Program-made: the position numbers and the translations under genes
Source: Rhodospirillales bacterium
Lineage (GTDB): Bacteria; Pseudomonadota; Alphaproteobacteria; MPNO01; UBA2964
DNA length: 6,960 nucleotides
Assembly: GCA_002727395.1 (NCBI GenBank)
Contig: PBWY01000055.1
Span: 1 to 6,960 of the forward strand
Direction of reading: 5' to 3'
Notes under the pieces: generated by a model
What the model saw: the letters and a program-made list of their open reading frames with translations, nothing else
Told to the model about the DNA's origin: nothing
Database searches by the model: none
In this document: piece by piece, positions 6,251 to 6,960 of the stretch
Layout of the letters: every line of letters starts with the position of its first letter
How positions within the stretch are numbered: position 1 is the stretch's first letter

Positions 6251-6688
6251 GACCAGCGTTCTGCAATCTCCGGGATGTCAGTGCGATCTAAAAAAATAGA
6301 AGATTTTAATGACTCCAAAGACTTCTTTTCCAAGCGTGATGGCAAGAAATTCGCGGGCACCCACATTTTATTAGATTTATGGGATGCTCAAAACATTGAT
6401 GATCAAATTTTTGTAGAAAAAACACTCAAGGAGGCTGTGAAAGCTTGCGAAGCAAAACTTCTCCATATGCACCTGCATAAATTCGGAGAAGGGTTAGGTA
6501 TATCGGGGGTAGCCGTTCTAGCTGAGTCCCACATTAGCATCCATACTTGGCCGGAGCGTCAATTTGCTGCCATAGACATCTTTATGTGTGGTAACTGCAC
6601 CCCCGAAAATTCTCTACCTATTTTTCAAACATATTTTACACCGAAGAATATGAGAACAATTGTTGAATTGCGAGGTGTAATTGATTGA
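6248..6688 (+). CDS. speD: S-adenosylmethionine decarboxylase proenzyme SpeD
   Basis: A 146-residue pyruvoyl-dependent AdoMet decarboxylase of the small prokaryotic (Thermotoga/Bacillus-like, class 1B) type. It makes decarboxylated AdoMet, the aminopropyl donor for spermidine. The proenzyme should cleave itself between E93 and S94 in AESHISIHTWPE; S94 becomes the pyruvoyl group at the start of the alpha chain. H99 (S94+5) and C114 (S94+20, in IFMCGNC) match the spacing of the processing and catalytic His and Cys known from the Thermotoga maritima enzyme (S63, H68, C83). GTHILLDLW (about 37-45) is the usual N-terminal motif of the family, so residues 1-35 form a polar, charged extension before the core. 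That extension makes the beta chain about 30 residues longer than in the shortest family members. A strong ribosome site precedes it, and speE follows after 2 bp, forming a spermidine operon. Confidence 0.96.
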   Translation: MDQRSAISGMSVRSKKIEDFNDSKDFFSKRDGKKFAGTHILLDLWDAQNIDDQIFVEKTLKEAVKACEAKLLHMHLHKFGEGLGISGVAVLAESHISIHTWPERQFAAIDIFMCGNCTPENSLPIFQTYFTPKNMRTIVELRGVID

Positions 6689-6690
6689 TT

Positions 6691-6960
6691 ATGCGTTGGT
6701 TTTCCGAGACACTTTATAAAGATTTTCGCCAGTCACTTTTAATAGATGAGATCCTATATGAAGGTCAAACCCCATACCAAGACGTATTAATTTTTACAAA
6801 CCCTCGTTTTGGAAGAGTACTCGTATTAGATGGAATCATTCAGACTGCCGAGAGTGACGAATTCTGTTATCATGAAATGATGGCTCATGTTCCTCTATTT
6901 TCGCATGGTGAAGCTAAAAAGGTATTAATTATTGGGGGTGGTGACGGCGGCATTTTACGT
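6691..6960 (+). CDS. speE: Spermidine synthase SpeE, N-terminal part (3' end outside window)
   Basis: The first 90 codons of a polyamine aminopropyltransferase, which transfers the aminopropyl group of decarboxylated AdoMet to putrescine to give spermidine and methylthioadenosine. The frame is open to the last base. Seen: YQDVLIF (29-35, with the conserved YQ), NPRFGRVLVLDG (37-48, the N-terminal beta domain), QT.ESDEF.YHEMMAH (51-66, substrate pocket), and IIGGGDGG (80-87), the methyltransferase-like nucleotide-binding loop. These are standard for bacterial SpeE. The ATG at 6691 is 2 bp after the speD stop; GAGGTG at 6672-6677 is a ribosome-site match but somewhat far away, so translation may be coupled to speD. 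The first residues (MRWFSETLY) resemble known SpeE N-termini, supporting this start. Nothing appears broken in the visible part. Confidence 0.96.
   Translation, partial: MRWFSETLYKDFRQSLLIDEILYEGQTPYQDVLIFTNPRFGRVLVLDGIIQTAESDEFCYHEMMAHVPLFSHGEAKKVLIIGGGDGGILR

Overview
The window is a gene-dense, single-strand stretch of a bacterial chromosome, with every gene on the + strand. I see no mobile element, CRISPR array, tRNA or rRNA. Gene content, protein sequence style and moderate GC (about 40-45% by eye) suggest an alphaproteobacterium, perhaps a marine or otherwise uncultivated lineage. That placement is an inference from memory of homologues, not a measurement.

Layout: (1) The 3' end of a short-chain dehydrogenase/reductase (SDR) gene is followed 20 bp later by a complete paralogous SDR gene. 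The second SDR overlaps a cysQ-type 3'(2'),5'-bisphosphate nucleotidase gene by 4 bases (ATGA). After 14 bp comes a two-domain Sua5/YrdC threonylcarbamoyl-AMP synthase gene for tRNA t6A synthesis. (2) After a 65-bp gap, a TTG-started FAD-linked 2-hydroxyacid dehydrogenase (GlcD / D-2-hydroxyglutarate dehydrogenase type) is followed, 6 bp later, by a long (594 aa) acyl-CoA dehydrogenase of the DmdC-like subfamily. (3) After a 106-bp AT-rich gap, a polyamine pair begins: speD (pyruvoyl-dependent S-adenosylmethionine decarboxylase) and, 2 bp after it, speE (spermidine synthase), which runs off the end of the window.

How the genes may work together: SpeD makes decarboxylated AdoMet, and SpeE transfers its aminopropyl group to putrescine to make spermidine. 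The hydroxyacid dehydrogenase and the acyl-CoA dehydrogenase are both flavoenzymes whose relatives pass electrons to electron-transfer flavoprotein, so their close linkage may mean a shared electron outlet. The tandem SDRs probably oxidise or reduce a hydroxy-acyl or alcohol substrate that the sequence does not identify. CysQ removes 3'-phosphoadenosine 5'-phosphate, and Sua5 is a translation housekeeping enzyme; their place among the oxidoreductases looks like an ordinary mixed operon.

I found no convincing undescribed system. The points most worth a second look are the tandem SDR paralogues (with a base-composition step between them), the flavoenzyme pair, and the regulation of speDE.
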